Positions 15,247 through 24,932 of a DNA stretch of 64,000 bases are shown here, piece by piece (the stretch's first letter is position 1; the number at the start of each line of letters is the position of its first letter). This DNA comes from Bradyrhizobium sp. B124. Lineage in GTDB: Bacteria > Pseudomonadota > Alphaproteobacteria > Rhizobiales > Xanthobacteraceae. The stretch spans positions 6,266,001 through 6,330,000 of the forward strand of contig NZ_CP152413.1 of the NCBI RefSeq assembly GCF_038967635.1, read 5' to 3'. A program made the position numbers and the translations under genes. Below the pieces are notes generated by a model that saw only the letters and a list, made by a program, of their open reading frames with translations, ran no database searches and was not told the DNA's origin.

Positions 15247-15825
15247 TCACGCCGGCAATTCGTAGCCGACTTCGCTCTCGACCTCGATCGTCTTCTGCAC
15301 CGCCGGGCGCGCCATCATCTTCTCGTAATGCGCCGTGAGGTTGGAGAACGTCTCCAGCGGCAGCTTCAGCGAATTGGCGAGCCGCCAGTACAGGCGGAAC
15401 AGATGGATGTCGGCGATCGAATAGCTGCCGATCGCCCAGCCGTGACCGAGCCGGCGGTCGGCGATGCCCCAGACCGCCTTCGCGTAGTCGAGCCCGCGCG
15501 CCCTTGCCGGATGCAGCGTCGAGGCGATGAAGGACATCCACGACAGCGCCTGCGCCTCGGCCTCGATATCGTCGCGCGGCAGCAGCTCAGCTTCGGGGAA
15601 TCGCCTCGCGAGATAGAACAGGATCGCCGCGACCTCGGTCATCGGGCGGCCGTCGATCAGGAGCGTCGGGACCTTGCCTTCCGGATTGAGCGCGAGATAG
15701 TCGGGCGCTTGCATGTCGTTGCGCTTGAACGACATCGGGCGCGCCTCGAAGCCCGTGCCGATCTCGTGCAGGGCGATATGCACGGCCATCGAGCTGGCGC
15801 CCGGTGCGAAATAGAGGGTGAGCAT
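15247..15825 (-). CDS. Glutathione S-transferase family protein
   Basis: A 192-aa GST, slightly shorter than the usual 200-215. The N-terminal domain is clear: LYFAPGASSMAVHIALHEIG with the beta-class-like Ser motif, NPEGKVPTLLIDG with cis-proline, and the T-E-V-A-A-I-L glutathione site. In the C-terminal domain the loop between helices is short (WGIADRRLGHGWAIGSYSIADIHLF), accounting for the reduced length. It is the third GST-like gene in the first 16 kb. The IS-interrupted repeat lies in its upstream gap (15908 onward), so the IS could alter its promoter region. Confidence 0.87.
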   Translation of the reverse strand: MLTLYFAPGASSMAVHIALHEIGTGFEARPMSFKRNDMQAPDYLALNPEGKVPTLLIDGRPMTEVAAILFYLARRFPEAELLPRDDIEAEAQALSWMSFIASTLHPARARGLDYAKAVWGIADRRLGHGWAIGSYSIADIHLFRLYWRLANSLKLPLETFSNLTAHYEKMMARPAVQKTIEVESEVGYELPA

Positions 15826-15907
15826 GGCGGCTGCTCCTAGCCGGGAACACTCGCGATGCTAGGGCTTTCAGGAGGGACTGCCTAGCGGCGAGCGAAATTC
15901 TATCTCC

Positions 15908-16004
15908 GTCACCCTGAGGTGGCCGCTTCTTCAGCGGCCCTCGAAGGGTCGACGGCCCGGCTGGTGGCCGTGCATCCTTCGAGGCTCGCTCCGCTCGCAC
16001 CTCA
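15908..16004. repeat. Palindromic repeat family B copy 3, split by an IS
   Basis: It starts GTCACCCTGAGG and breaks off at CACCTCA; the missing right end TCAGGATGAC is found at 16940-16949, on the other side of the IS. Other family B copies end CCTCAGGATGAC, so the pre-insertion sequence can be read directly. Confidence 0.85.
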
Positions 16005-16939
16005 GAGCCTGACTGATAAATGGGGGTGAGTGATCCCAGCGAGGTGTGATTCCATCGGATTTGCAAAGATTCGAAGGAGATCACGATGCCCTGGACTGAA
16101 ATCACTCGAAAGCAATATCGGCGGGACGACCTGCGTTATGCAAGCGATATGACAGATGCGGAATGGAGGCTGATCAGGCGCCTTCTGCCGCGAGCACACC
16201 GGCGTGGCCGACCGCGCCGAACCGATCTTCGTAGTGTTGTGGAGGCGGTTCTCTACATTCTATCGACAGGATGCCAGTGGCGGGCACTGCCGCAGGAGTT
16301 CCCACCCTATTCGACGGTGCAGGGTTATTTTTACGCGTGGCGAGATACGGGTCGATGGCAGAAGATCGCCAGCGTTCTTGTTCAGCGGGCGCGAAAAAAG
16401 CTGGGACGTGCTTCAAAGCCGACAGCTGCCGTGATCGACAGCCAAAGTGCGCCGACCACGCAGGCCGGCGGGCCTCGTGGCTACGACGCGGGGAAGCGCA
16501 TCTACGGCCGCAAGCGGCACATTGTGACCGACACCAATGGCCTGCTCCTCGGAGTTCATGTGCATCCGGCCAACGTCCAGGACTGCCATGGTGCGGTACC
16601 GTTGCTGAAGATGGTACGGACGCAATTCCCTCGGCTGGGACACGTTTTTGCCGATCGGATCTATCGTGGGAAGCAGCTTCTCGACGCCCTCTCGGACTGC
16701 GGTCCATGGACCATCGAGATCGTCGAGCGGCCTCAAGGCGTCAAAGGCTTCCAGCTGCTGCCGCGACGATGGGTTGTTGAACGGACATTCGCTTGGTTCG
16801 GCAGATGTCGACGTCTCGCCAAGGACTTCGAGGCCGCCACAGCCACCGAAGTCGCATGGTTACTCCTCGCCCACATCAGGCTCCTGACCCGCAGACTTGC
16901 CGCCGCTCATAGCGATTGACGGCATTATGAGTCAGACTC
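16005..16939 (+). mobile_element. IS5-family insertion sequence, complete, 935 bp
   Basis: The terminal inverted repeats are GAGCCTGACTGATAA at the left and GAGTCTGACTCATAA (complement of the right end), 13 of 15 matching. The target duplication is TCA at 16002-16004 and 16940-16942, the 3-bp TNA type of the IS1031/IS427 branches of IS5. The element carries one intact transposase in a single frame. It sits inside a family B palindromic repeat. The short clean target duplication and intact gene suggest a recent insertion. Confidence 0.92.
16086..16919 (+). CDS. IS5-family transposase
   Basis: A DDE transposase of 277 aa in one uninterrupted frame. The N-terminal domain (DMTDAEWRLIRRLLPRAHRR, then VVEAVLYILSTGCQWRALP) is the DUF4096-like part of IS5 transposases. 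The catalytic residues appear to be D118 (AVIDSQSA), D190 (HVFADRIYRG) and E232 (WVVERTFAWFGRCRRL), with the Y-R-E-like spacing of the family. Full length, with no stop or frameshift, so the element is probably active. The ATG at 16086 has GAAGGAGATC just upstream. Confidence 0.93.
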   Translation: MPWTEITRKQYRRDDLRYASDMTDAEWRLIRRLLPRAHRRGRPRRTDLRSVVEAVLYILSTGCQWRALPQEFPPYSTVQGYFYAWRDTGRWQKIASVLVQRARKKLGRASKPTAAVIDSQSAPTTQAGGPRGYDAGKRIYGRKRHIVTDTNGLLLGVHVHPANVQDCHGAVPLLKMVRTQFPRLGHVFADRIYRGKQLLDALSDCGPWTIEIVERPQGVKGFQLLPRRWVVERTFAWFGRCRRLAKDFEAATATEVAWLLLAHIRLLTRRLAAAHSD

Positions 16940-16989
16940 TCAGGATGACGGGACGAAAATTGCAAGCAAAGCAAGCAAAGCCGCTCCCG

Positions 16990-18261
<1,272 letters not shown>

Positions 18262-18364
18262 GCGGATTTGCACGGGACCTGCGTTCGCCGCAGCGCAAGA
18301 TGCCGGAAGGCCGGGTGCGACCAGGCGTCCTCCCTGCGGATTTCGTCTTGAATATCCGCGCGAA

Positions 18365-18384
18365 TTAGATAACATGTTAAGTAA
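18365..18384. promoter_or_regulatory. Palindrome upstream of the TRAP operon
   Basis: TTAGATAACATGTTAAGTAA: TTA, 2 bp, a perfect TAACATGTTA, 2 bp, TAA. It lies 43 bp before the solute-binding gene and fits a MarR- or GntR-type operator; the regulator is unknown. Confidence 0.6.
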
Positions 18385-18426
18385 TGAGACCGGGCACGAA
18401 GCCCGTCCTGGAGAGGAGGAGAGGTG

Positions 18427-19452
18427 ATGAGGAAGAGTTTGTTGGCGCTGCTGATGGCAGTCGCCGCCATCGTGCCGGCCGCAGGTCCTTCGCAGGCGCA
18501 GGACAAGACCGTCAATCTCAAAGTGTCGCTCTGGGTGCCGCCGGCGCATCCGCTGGTGCCGGCGACGCAGGCCTGGGCCGCCGATATCGAGAAGGCATCG
18601 GGCGGCACCATCAAGGTCACCGTGTTTCCGTCCGAGCAGCTCGGCAAGGCGTTCGACCATTACGACATGGCGCGCGACGGCATCGCCGACGTCACCTACG
18701 TCAATCCCGGCTATCAGCCCGGCCGCTTCCCGATCGCGGCCGCGGGCCAGCTCCCGTTCGTGTTCTCGGACGGCAAGAAGGGCACGCTGGCGCTGAACGA
18801 GTGGTACCACAAATACGCGCCAACCGAGATGAAGGATACCAAGCTCTGCTTCGCCTTCATCCACGATCCGGGCGCGCTGCACGGCAAGAAGAAGATCCTG
18901 CTGCCGAGCGATCTCTCCGGCGTGAAGGTGCGGCCCGCGCAGAGCACCATCGGCGAGATGGTGAAGATGTTCGGCGGCACCAATGTGCAGGCCTCCGCGC
19001 CGGAATCGCGCGACGCGATCGAGCGCGGCGTCGCCGACGAGATCACCTTCCCCTGGGGCTCGATCTTCCTGTTCGGCATCGACAAGGTGGTGAAGTACCA
19101 CATGGATGTGCCGCTCTACACGACGGTGTTCACCTACAACATTAACCTCGCCAAATATAATGCGATGTCGGATGTCCAGAAGAAGGTGATCGACGATCAT
19201 TGCACGCCGGAATGGGCCTCCAAGGTCACCGATCCCTGGACCGATTTCGAAGCCAATGGCCGCACCAAGATGAAGGCGCTGCAAGGCCACGAGGTCTATC
19301 CGCTGACGGCGGATCAACTCGCCGAGTGGAAGAAGGCGGTCAAGCCGCTGCGCGACAGCTGGGCCGAGGCCGTGAAGAAGGCCGGCGGCGATGCGGAGAA
19401 GATCGAGGCCGATCTGCAGGCCACGCTGAAGAAGTACGAAGCGGGGATCTGA
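18427..19452 (+). CDS. TRAP transporter solute-binding protein, DctP type
   Basis: The periplasmic binding protein of a tripartite (TRAP) transporter, 341 aa. A signal peptide (residues 1-25, cleavage near PSQAQD) is followed by the DctP fold: VSLWVPPAHPLVPATQAWA, VFPSEQLGKAFDHYDMARDG, the substrate-carboxylate Arg probably in LSGVKVRPAQST, then AIERGVADEITFPWGSI. The start ATG at 18427 follows GAGGAGAGGTG; the preceding GTG codon is also in frame. It is divergent from pobA, and the DctQ and DctM genes follow. By context the ligand is an aromatic acid such as a hydroxycinnamate or 4-hydroxybenzoate; that is inference. Confidence 0.9.
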   Translation: MRKSLLALLMAVAAIVPAAGPSQAQDKTVNLKVSLWVPPAHPLVPATQAWAADIEKASGGTIKVTVFPSEQLGKAFDHYDMARDGIADVTYVNPGYQPGRFPIAAAGQLPFVFSDGKKGTLALNEWYHKYAPTEMKDTKLCFAFIHDPGALHGKKKILLPSDLSGVKVRPAQSTIGEMVKMFGGTNVQASAPESRDAIERGVADEITFPWGSIFLFGIDKVVKYHMDVPLYTTVFTYNINLAKYNAMSDVQKKVIDDHCTPEWASKVTDPWTDFEANGRTKMKALQGHEVYPLTADQLAEWKKAVKPLRDSWAEAVKKAGGDAEKIEADLQATLKKYEAGI

Positions 19453-19460
19453 TCCCGTTG

Positions 19461-19608
19461 CCCCTTCACCTCTCTCCGCTTGCGGGGAGAGGTCGGATCG
19501 CATCGTCAGATGCGATCCGGGTGAGGGGGTACAGGTCTCACCGCGTTCACAACTCGTGGAAGCAGTCCCTCACCCCAACCCTCTCCCCGCAAGAGCGGGG
19601 CGAGGGAG
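19461..19608. repeat. Palindromic intergenic repeat within the TRAP operon
   Basis: CTCTCCGCTTGCGGGGAGAG at the left and CTCTCCCCGCAAGAGCGGGG at the right, with an inner inverted CGGATCGCATC / GATGCGATCCGG. It lies between the DctP and DctQ genes and could lower or separate downstream expression. Confidence 0.75.
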
Positions 19609-19624
19609 TTCATCGAAGCAACGC

Positions 19625-20191
19625 ATGACGCAATCTGCCGAAGTTTCCCAGGACGGCGCGATCACCGGTCCACCCGAGCCGGTGCGCAAGAATTTCATGG
19701 ACCGCTTTATCGATTCGATCGAATGGGTGGCGGCTTTCTTCGTCGGCGTCGTCGCGCTCAACACCTTCACCGCGGTGTTCATGCGCAAGTTCTTCTCGGT
19801 GACGATCCCCGACTACTACAATTTCGGCCAGTTCCTGCTCGGCATCCTGATCTTCTGGGGCATCGCGGCGACGAGCTATCGCGGCACCCACATCACCGTG
19901 GATCTGGTCTGGGCCAATGCCTCGCCGCGCTATCAGCGCTGGATCGACATCTTCGCGACACTTGTGCTGCTGTTCGTGGTGACGGTGCAGACCTACACGC
20001 TGGTCGACAAGGTGATCGACACCAGGAACAGCCACATCGTCACCATGGATCTCGGTGTTCCGGTCTGGCCGTTCTTCCTGGTGTCGTGGCTCGGCGACGT
20101 CTCCGCGGTGCTGCTGATCGCGATCCGGACCTACCGCCTGATCTTCCATCCGGAAGATATCCATGATGCCAAGATCAAGACTGCGGAGTAG
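19625..20191 (+). CDS. TRAP transporter small permease subunit, DctQ type
   Basis: The small membrane component of the TRAP transporter, 188 aa with four helices (about 38-60 VAAFFVGVVALNTFTAVF; 72-92 with FGQFLLGILIFWGIAATSY; 112-132 with IFATLVLLFVVTVQTYTLV; 150-172 with VWPFFLVSWLGDVSAVLL). The motif RGTHITVDLVW after helix 2 is typical of DctQ. I use the ATG at 19625 and not the upstream in-frame ATG at 19556, which lies inside the palindromic repeat. The DctM gene starts 7 bp after its stop. Confidence 0.9.
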   Translation: MTQSAEVSQDGAITGPPEPVRKNFMDRFIDSIEWVAAFFVGVVALNTFTAVFMRKFFSVTIPDYYNFGQFLLGILIFWGIAATSYRGTHITVDLVWANASPRYQRWIDIFATLVLLFVVTVQTYTLVDKVIDTRNSHIVTMDLGVPVWPFFLVSWLGDVSAVLLIAIRTYRLIFHPEDIHDAKIKTAE

Positions 20192-20197
20192 ACGGCC

Positions 20198-21514
20198 ATG
20201 AGTCTCGATTTGAGTCCCGAGGCCGTCGCCGTCATCGGCTTCGTCTGCCTGTTCGCGCTGATGCTATTGCGCGTGCCCGTCGGCATGGCGATGGGCCTCG
20301 TCGGCATCACGGGCTTTGGCTATCTCACCGGCTTCGCCCCGGCGCTGAAGCTGGTCGGCCAGACCACGATGCGCACGGTGACGGATTATTCCTTCGGCGT
20401 GATTCCGATGTTCCTGCTGATGGGCGCCTTCGTGTCGGTTTCGGGCATCAGCCGTGAGCTGTTCCGCGCCGCAAACACTTTTGTCGGCCACTGGAAGGGT
20501 GGGCTCGGCATTGCGACCATCGCCGCCTGCGGCGGCTTTGCCGCGATCTCGGGCTCGTCGGTTGCGACCGCCGCGACCTTCTCGGCGGTGGCCTATCCCG
20601 AGATGCGCCGCTTCGGCTATCCGCAATCGTTCTCGACCGGCGTGATCGCGGTCGGCGGCACGCTCGGGGCGATGCTGCCGCCATCCACCGTGCTCGCGGT
20701 GTACGGCATCATCACCCAGCAGGACATCGGCAAGCTGTTCATCGCGGGCGTGGTGCCGGGCCTGCTCGCGATCGCGATGCACATGATCACGATCGGCATC
20801 ATCGGCGTGACGCGGCCGGGGTTCCTGCCGGCAGGCAAGAAGGCGTCGTGGCATGAGCGCGCCATGGCTATGCGCGACGTCTGGTCGCCGCTGCTGCTGT
20901 TCCTGTTCGTGATCGGCGGCCTCTATGGCGGCTTCTTCGTCCCGACCGAAGCGGGTGCGGTCGGCGCCGTCGGCGCCTTCATCATCGGCATCCTCCGCGG
21001 CAAGCTGACCAGGGACGGCATCCTGCAATCGCTGCTGCAGGCGACGCGCACCGCGGCAGCGGTGTTCACGGTGCTGATCGGTGCGCTGTGCTTCGGCTAC
21101 TTCCTCACCATCACCCAGACGCCGCAGAACGTCACCGAATTCCTCACCGGGCTCGGCATCGGTCCTTACGGTGTGCTGGCGCTGATCCTCCTGATGTATC
21201 TGGTGCTCGGCTGCCTGATGGACGCGATGGCGATGGTGATCCTCACCGTGCCGATCGTGTTCCCGGTGGTGACCGCGCTCGGTTTCGACCCGATCTGGTT
21301 CGGCATCATCATCGTCATGACGGTGGAACTCGGACTGATCCATCCGCCGGTCGGCATGAACGTGTTCGTGATCAAGAGCGTGATCAAGGACGTCAACATG
21401 TCGACAATCTTCGTCGGCGTGCTGCCGTTCGTGATCACCGATTTGATCCGGCTGGTGATCCTGATCCTGTTCCCGCTGCTCGCGACCTGGCTGCCGCAGC
21501 GCATGATAGGTTAG
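20198..21514 (+). CDS. TRAP transporter large permease subunit, DctM type
   Basis: The large membrane subunit that carries out Na+-coupled transport, 438 aa with about 12 helices. Clear family landmarks: LLRVPVGMAMGLVGITGFGY, GGFAAISGSSVATAATFSAV (the ISGSS segment at the substrate/Na+ site), GGTLGAMLPPSTVLAVYGI, YGGFFVPTEAGAVGAVGAFI and GLIHPPVGMNVFVIKSV. Full length. It is tightly spaced with the DctQ gene upstream and the DUF3237 gene 5 bp downstream, so one transcript is likely. Confidence 0.93.
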   Translation: MSLDLSPEAVAVIGFVCLFALMLLRVPVGMAMGLVGITGFGYLTGFAPALKLVGQTTMRTVTDYSFGVIPMFLLMGAFVSVSGISRELFRAANTFVGHWKGGLGIATIAACGGFAAISGSSVATAATFSAVAYPEMRRFGYPQSFSTGVIAVGGTLGAMLPPSTVLAVYGIITQQDIGKLFIAGVVPGLLAIAMHMITIGIIGVTRPGFLPAGKKASWHERAMAMRDVWSPLLLFLFVIGGLYGGFFVPTEAGAVGAVGAFIIGILRGKLTRDGILQSLLQATRTAAAVFTVLIGALCFGYFLTITQTPQNVTEFLTGLGIGPYGVLALILLMYLVLGCLMDAMAMVILTVPIVFPVVTALGFDPIWFGIIIVMTVELGLIHPPVGMNVFVIKSVIKDVNMSTIFVGVLPFVITDLIRLVILILFPLLATWLPQRMIG

Positions 21515-21518
21515 ATCC

Positions 21519-21980
21519 ATGACCCCGGAGCTTCACACCAGATATGTCTTCACCATCACCGCCCGGATCGCGGAGGTGACCTCCGCCGGCGACATCGGCA
21601 CCGGCGTCCGCCGCATCATTCCGATCATCGGCGGCGAGGTGAGGGGCGAGACCGTCAACGGCAAGGTGCTGCCGTTCGGCGCCGACTTCCAGATCATCAG
21701 GCCCAGCGAGCTGATCGAGCTGGAGGCAAAGTATGCCTTCGAGACCGACGACGGGGCCGTCGTCTATGTCGAGAACAAGGGCATCCGCTTCGGGCCGGTC
21801 GATCTGCTCGAGAAGCTCAAGCGCGGCGAACCGGTCGACCCCAAGCTGATCTATTTCCGCACCGTGCCGAAATTCGAAACCGGCGCCGAAAAGTACCGCT
21901 GGCTGATGGAGCACATCTTCGTTGCCTCCGCCGCCCGCCACGCCGACCGCGTCGTGATCGACGTGCATCAGGTGTTGTGA
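21519..21980 (+). CDS. DUF3237 family protein
   Basis: A 153-aa soluble protein. TRYVFTITARIAEVTSAGDIG, GTGVRRIIPIIGGEVRGE and GKVLPFGADFQIIR are typical of DUF3237, a beta-barrel family of unknown function often found with aromatic and CoA-ester catabolic genes. It starts 5 bp after the DctM gene, so it is co-transcribed with the transporter and probably acts on the imported compound or an intermediate. No catalytic motif is known to me. A family A palindromic repeat follows. Confidence 0.85.
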   Translation: MTPELHTRYVFTITARIAEVTSAGDIGTGVRRIIPIIGGEVRGETVNGKVLPFGADFQIIRPSELIELEAKYAFETDDGAVVYVENKGIRFGPVDLLEKLKRGEPVDPKLIYFRTVPKFETGAEKYRWLMEHIFVASAARHADRVVIDVHQVL

Positions 21981-21994
21981 GGCTCCGCTCCCAT

Positions 21995-22152
21995 CCTCCC
22001 CTGGAGGGGGAGGATCGACGCGCATGAAAATGCGCGGCGAGGTGGGGTGATCTCTCCACACGGGCACTGTCCGGGTGGAGAGAGCGTCACCCCACCCCGC
22101 CTCACATTCCGCTTCGCTTCATGTGAGCCGACCCTCCCCCTCCAGGGGAGAG
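21995..22152. repeat. Palindromic intergenic repeat, family A copy 2
   Basis: It has the same layout as 3331-3488: CCTCCCCTGGAGGGGGAGG at the left, CTCCCCCTCCAGGGGAGAG at the right, inner GGCGAGGTGGGGTG and CACCCCACCCCG. It separates the TRAP operon from the ech-fcs operon. Confidence 0.82.
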
Positions 22153-22193
22153 TGAAGTCCTGCGCCGCCACGCCCGTCTTGACTCCTGTGATG

Positions 22194-22214
22194 ATAGTTA
22201 TAAAACATAACTAT
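22194..22214. promoter_or_regulatory. Perfect inverted repeat upstream of the ech-fcs operon
   Basis: ATAGTTAT, 5 bp, ATAACTAT: a perfect 8-bp inverted repeat 23 bp before the enoyl-CoA hydratase start. It shares TTAT-N5-ATAA with the MarR/permease gap (31159) and nearly with the pobA/TRAP gap (18235), so it is a candidate MarR operator. Confidence 0.7.
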
Positions 22215-22237
22215 TCTGAATAGGAAACAATAACGCC

Positions 22238-23032
22238 ATGGGAAACGCTGCCGACGCGGGTGATGCCTCGCTGCTCAGGATCGAGATGCGAGGGGCGGTG
22301 CTGACCGTCGGTCTCAACCGGCCGGCCAAGCGCAATGCGCTCAACGACGGCATCATCCTGGCGCTGCGGGACTGCTTTTCCGCGATTCCCGACGCGGTCG
22401 GCGCCGTCGTGATCCATGGGGTCGGCGATCATTTCTCGTCCGGCCTCGATCTCTCCGAACTCACCGAACGCGACGCCACCGAGGGGCTGGTGCATTCCCA
22501 GATGTGGCACCGCGTGTTCGATCGCATCCAGTATTGCCGCGTGCCCGTGATCGCGGCGCTGAAGGGCGCGGTGATCGGCGGCGGGCTGGAGCTGGCCTGC
22601 GCCGCGCATATCCGGGTCGCCGAGCCGTCGGCCTATTTCGCGCTGCCCGAGGGTCAGCGCGGTATCTTCGTCGGCGGCGGCGGATCGGTGCGGCTGCCGC
22701 GCCTGATCGGCGTGCCCAGGATGGCCGACATGATGCTGACCGGCCGGGTCTATTCGGCGACCGAGGGCGCGGCCTACGGCTTCTCGCAATATCTCACCGA
22801 GGCCGACGGCGCGCTGCCGAAAGCGCTGGAGCTTGCCGAGCGCGTTGCCGCCAATGCGCCGCTGACCAACTTCGCGGTGTTGCAGGCGCTGCCGATGATC
22901 GCCGAGGCCAATCCGCAGACTGGCCTCTTGATGGAATCGCTGATGGCGACGGTAGCGCAGAGCGACAAGGAAGCCAAGAAGCGCATCCGTGCGTTCCTGG
23001 ATCGCAAGACCGCCAAGGTGAAGCCGACATGA
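22238..23032 (+). CDS. Enoyl-CoA hydratase (probable hydroxycinnamoyl-CoA hydratase)
   Basis: A crotonase-family hydratase of 264 aa, with both catalytic glutamates in place: E118 in IGGGLELACA and E138 in LPEGQRG. The oxyanion segment is GDHFSSGLDLSEL. By context it hydrates the double bond of hydroxycinnamoyl-CoA made by the feruloyl-CoA synthase downstream, with which it overlaps by 4 bp (ATGA). Whether it also cleaves the product to an aldehyde and acetyl-CoA, as Ech/CouA lyases do, cannot be told from sequence. The start ATG at 22238 lies 23 bp after a perfect inverted repeat. Confidence 0.87.
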   Translation: MGNAADAGDASLLRIEMRGAVLTVGLNRPAKRNALNDGIILALRDCFSAIPDAVGAVVIHGVGDHFSSGLDLSELTERDATEGLVHSQMWHRVFDRIQYCRVPVIAALKGAVIGGGLELACAAHIRVAEPSAYFALPEGQRGIFVGGGGSVRLPRLIGVPRMADMMLTGRVYSATEGAAYGFSQYLTEADGALPKALELAERVAANAPLTNFAVLQALPMIAEANPQTGLLMESLMATVAQSDKEAKKRIRAFLDRKTAKVKPT

Positions 23033-24912
23033 GCGCCAAGGCTGATATATCTGCGTCTGCGTCCACTACGAGTGCGCATCCGCTGCGCCCGATCTCGTTC
23101 GGCAACCCCGACGTCACCGTCGAGCGACACGACGACGGCACGATCTATCTTCGCCCCAAGCTCAAGCTCGCCGATTATCCAGCTCGCCTCACCGACCGGC
23201 TGCATCACTGGGCAAACGCCGAGCCGAACCGCGTGTTCATGGCCGAACGCGCCGCCGGCGGCGGCTGGCGCCAGATCACCTACGCGCAATTGCTGGAGAC
23301 GACCCGACGCCTTGCGTCCGCCCTGATCGCGCGCGGGCTGTCGGCCGAGCGGCCGATCGTGATCCTGTCGGGCAATTCGATCGATCACGCGCTGATCGCG
23401 CTCGGCGCGCTCTATGCCGGCATTCCGTTCTGCCCGGTCTCGCCGGCCTATTCGCTGGTGTCGCGCGACTACGGCAAGCTCGGCTTCGTCATCAAGCTTC
23501 TGACGCCGGGCCTGGTCTTCGTCGACGACGCCGACAAATTTGCCGACGCGCTGCGCGCCAATGTCGGACCCGATGTCGAGATCGCGGCAAGCCGCGGGAC
23601 CGTGCCCGGCCGCGAGGTGACGCGGCTCGCCGATCTGATGGCAACGCCGGAAGAGCCGCGGCTCGACGCGACCCACGCCGCCATCGGTCCGGATACGATC
23701 GCAAAGTTCCTGCTGACGTCGGGCTCGACCGGCAATCCCAAGGCCGTCATCAACACCCAACGCATGATCTGCGCCAACCAGGTGATGCTGCGCGAGACAT
23801 TGGCGTTCCTGAAGGACGAGCCGCCGGTGATTGTCGACTGGCTGCCGTGGAATCACACCTTTGGCGGCAACCACAATGTCGGGCTGACGCTCTATAACGG
23901 CGGCTCGATGTATCTCGACGAGGGCAAGCCGATGCCCGGCGGCATCGAGGAGACCGTGCGAAACCTGCGCGAGATCTCGCCCACGGTCTATTTCAACGTG
24001 CCCAAGGGCTATGAATCGCTGCTGCCCTATCTCCGCGACGATGCCGGCCTGCGGGCAAAGTTCTTCCACCGGCTGCATGCGATGTTCTTCTCGGGCGCCG
24101 CGCTGTCGCCGTTCATCTGGAACAGCCTCGATGCGCTCGCGGTGCAGGAGACGGGCTATCGCGTGCCCATGCTGACCGGGCTCGGCGCCACCGAGACCTC
24201 GCCGTTCTTCATGTCGGTGCGGCCCGATACCAGCCGTTCCGGCCATGTCGGACTTCCGGTGTCGGGCAATGACGCGAAGCTGGTGCCCAACAACGGCAAG
24301 CTCGAAGTGCGTGCCAAAGGCCCGAACGTGACGCCGGGTTACTGGCGACAGCCCGAGCTGACCGCCAAGGCATTCGACGAGGAGGGCTTCTACAAGTTCG
24401 GCGACGCGCTGAAGCCCGCCAACACTGGTGATCTCGATGCCGGGTTCGATTTCGATGGCCGCATCGCCGAGGATTTCAAGCTGGCAAGCGGCACCTGGGT
24501 CAGCGTCGGGCCCTTAAGGGCGCGCTTCGTCGGCACCTGCGCACCGCTGGTGCGCGATGTCGTGATCGCGGGGCTGAATCGCGACGAGCTGGCGGCGATC
24601 GTGATCCTCGATCTCGATGGCTGCCGCCTGATCAATCCACAGCTTGCCTCTGGTGACATCGCGGCTGCGGCCAACGACCCGCTGGTGCGTGCTGCCTTCC
24701 GTGAACGTTTCGCGCGGGTCCTTGCGAGCGCCACCGGCTCGTCGAACCGGATTGCGCGGGCGATCCTGCTCGACACGCCGCTGTCGATCGATCGCGGCGA
24801 GGTCACCGACAAGGGCTCGATCAACCAGCGTGCGGTGCTGGAGCATCGCACTGACATCATCGAAGCGCTCTATGCGCCGGTGCCGCCGGCATCGGTGATC
24901 AAACTCGTCTGA
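23029..24912 (+). CDS. fcs: Feruloyl-CoA synthase
   Basis: An acyl-CoA synthetase of the ANL superfamily, 627 aa, activating ferulate/p-coumarate-like acids with ATP and CoA. The ATP-binding P-loop is KFLLTSGSTGNPKAVINTQR (about residue 225), followed by VDWLPWNHTFGGNHNVGLTL, YFNVPKGYESLLPYLR and the A5 motif LTGLGATETSPFF. The C-terminal lid is VRAKGPNVTPGYWR, then FKLASGTWVSVGPLR; the long insert-rich C-terminus (RIARAILLDTPLSIDRGEVT) and W-V-S-V-G form are typical of feruloyl-CoA synthases and not of generic ligases. The ATG at 23029 overlaps the hydratase stop. Substrate assignment rests on family and neighbours. Confidence 0.88.
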   Translation: MSAKADISASASTTSAHPLRPISFGNPDVTVERHDDGTIYLRPKLKLADYPARLTDRLHHWANAEPNRVFMAERAAGGGWRQITYAQLLETTRRLASALIARGLSAERPIVILSGNSIDHALIALGALYAGIPFCPVSPAYSLVSRDYGKLGFVIKLLTPGLVFVDDADKFADALRANVGPDVEIAASRGTVPGREVTRLADLMATPEEPRLDATHAAIGPDTIAKFLLTSGSTGNPKAVINTQRMICANQVMLRETLAFLKDEPPVIVDWLPWNHTFGGNHNVGLTLYNGGSMYLDEGKPMPGGIEETVRNLREISPTVYFNVPKGYESLLPYLRDDAGLRAKFFHRLHAMFFSGAALSPFIWNSLDALAVQETGYRVPMLTGLGATETSPFFMSVRPDTSRSGHVGLPVSGNDAKLVPNNGKLEVRAKGPNVTPGYWRQPELTAKAFDEEGFYKFGDALKPANTGDLDAGFDFDGRIAEDFKLASGTWVSVGPLRARFVGTCAPLVRDVVIAGLNRDELAAIVILDLDGCRLINPQLASGDIAAAANDPLVRAAFRERFARVLASATGSSNRIARAILLDTPLSIDRGEVTDKGSINQRAVLEHRTDIIEALYAPVPPASVIKLV

Positions 24913-24932
24913 CCAATTAAGGAGAGAATGCC

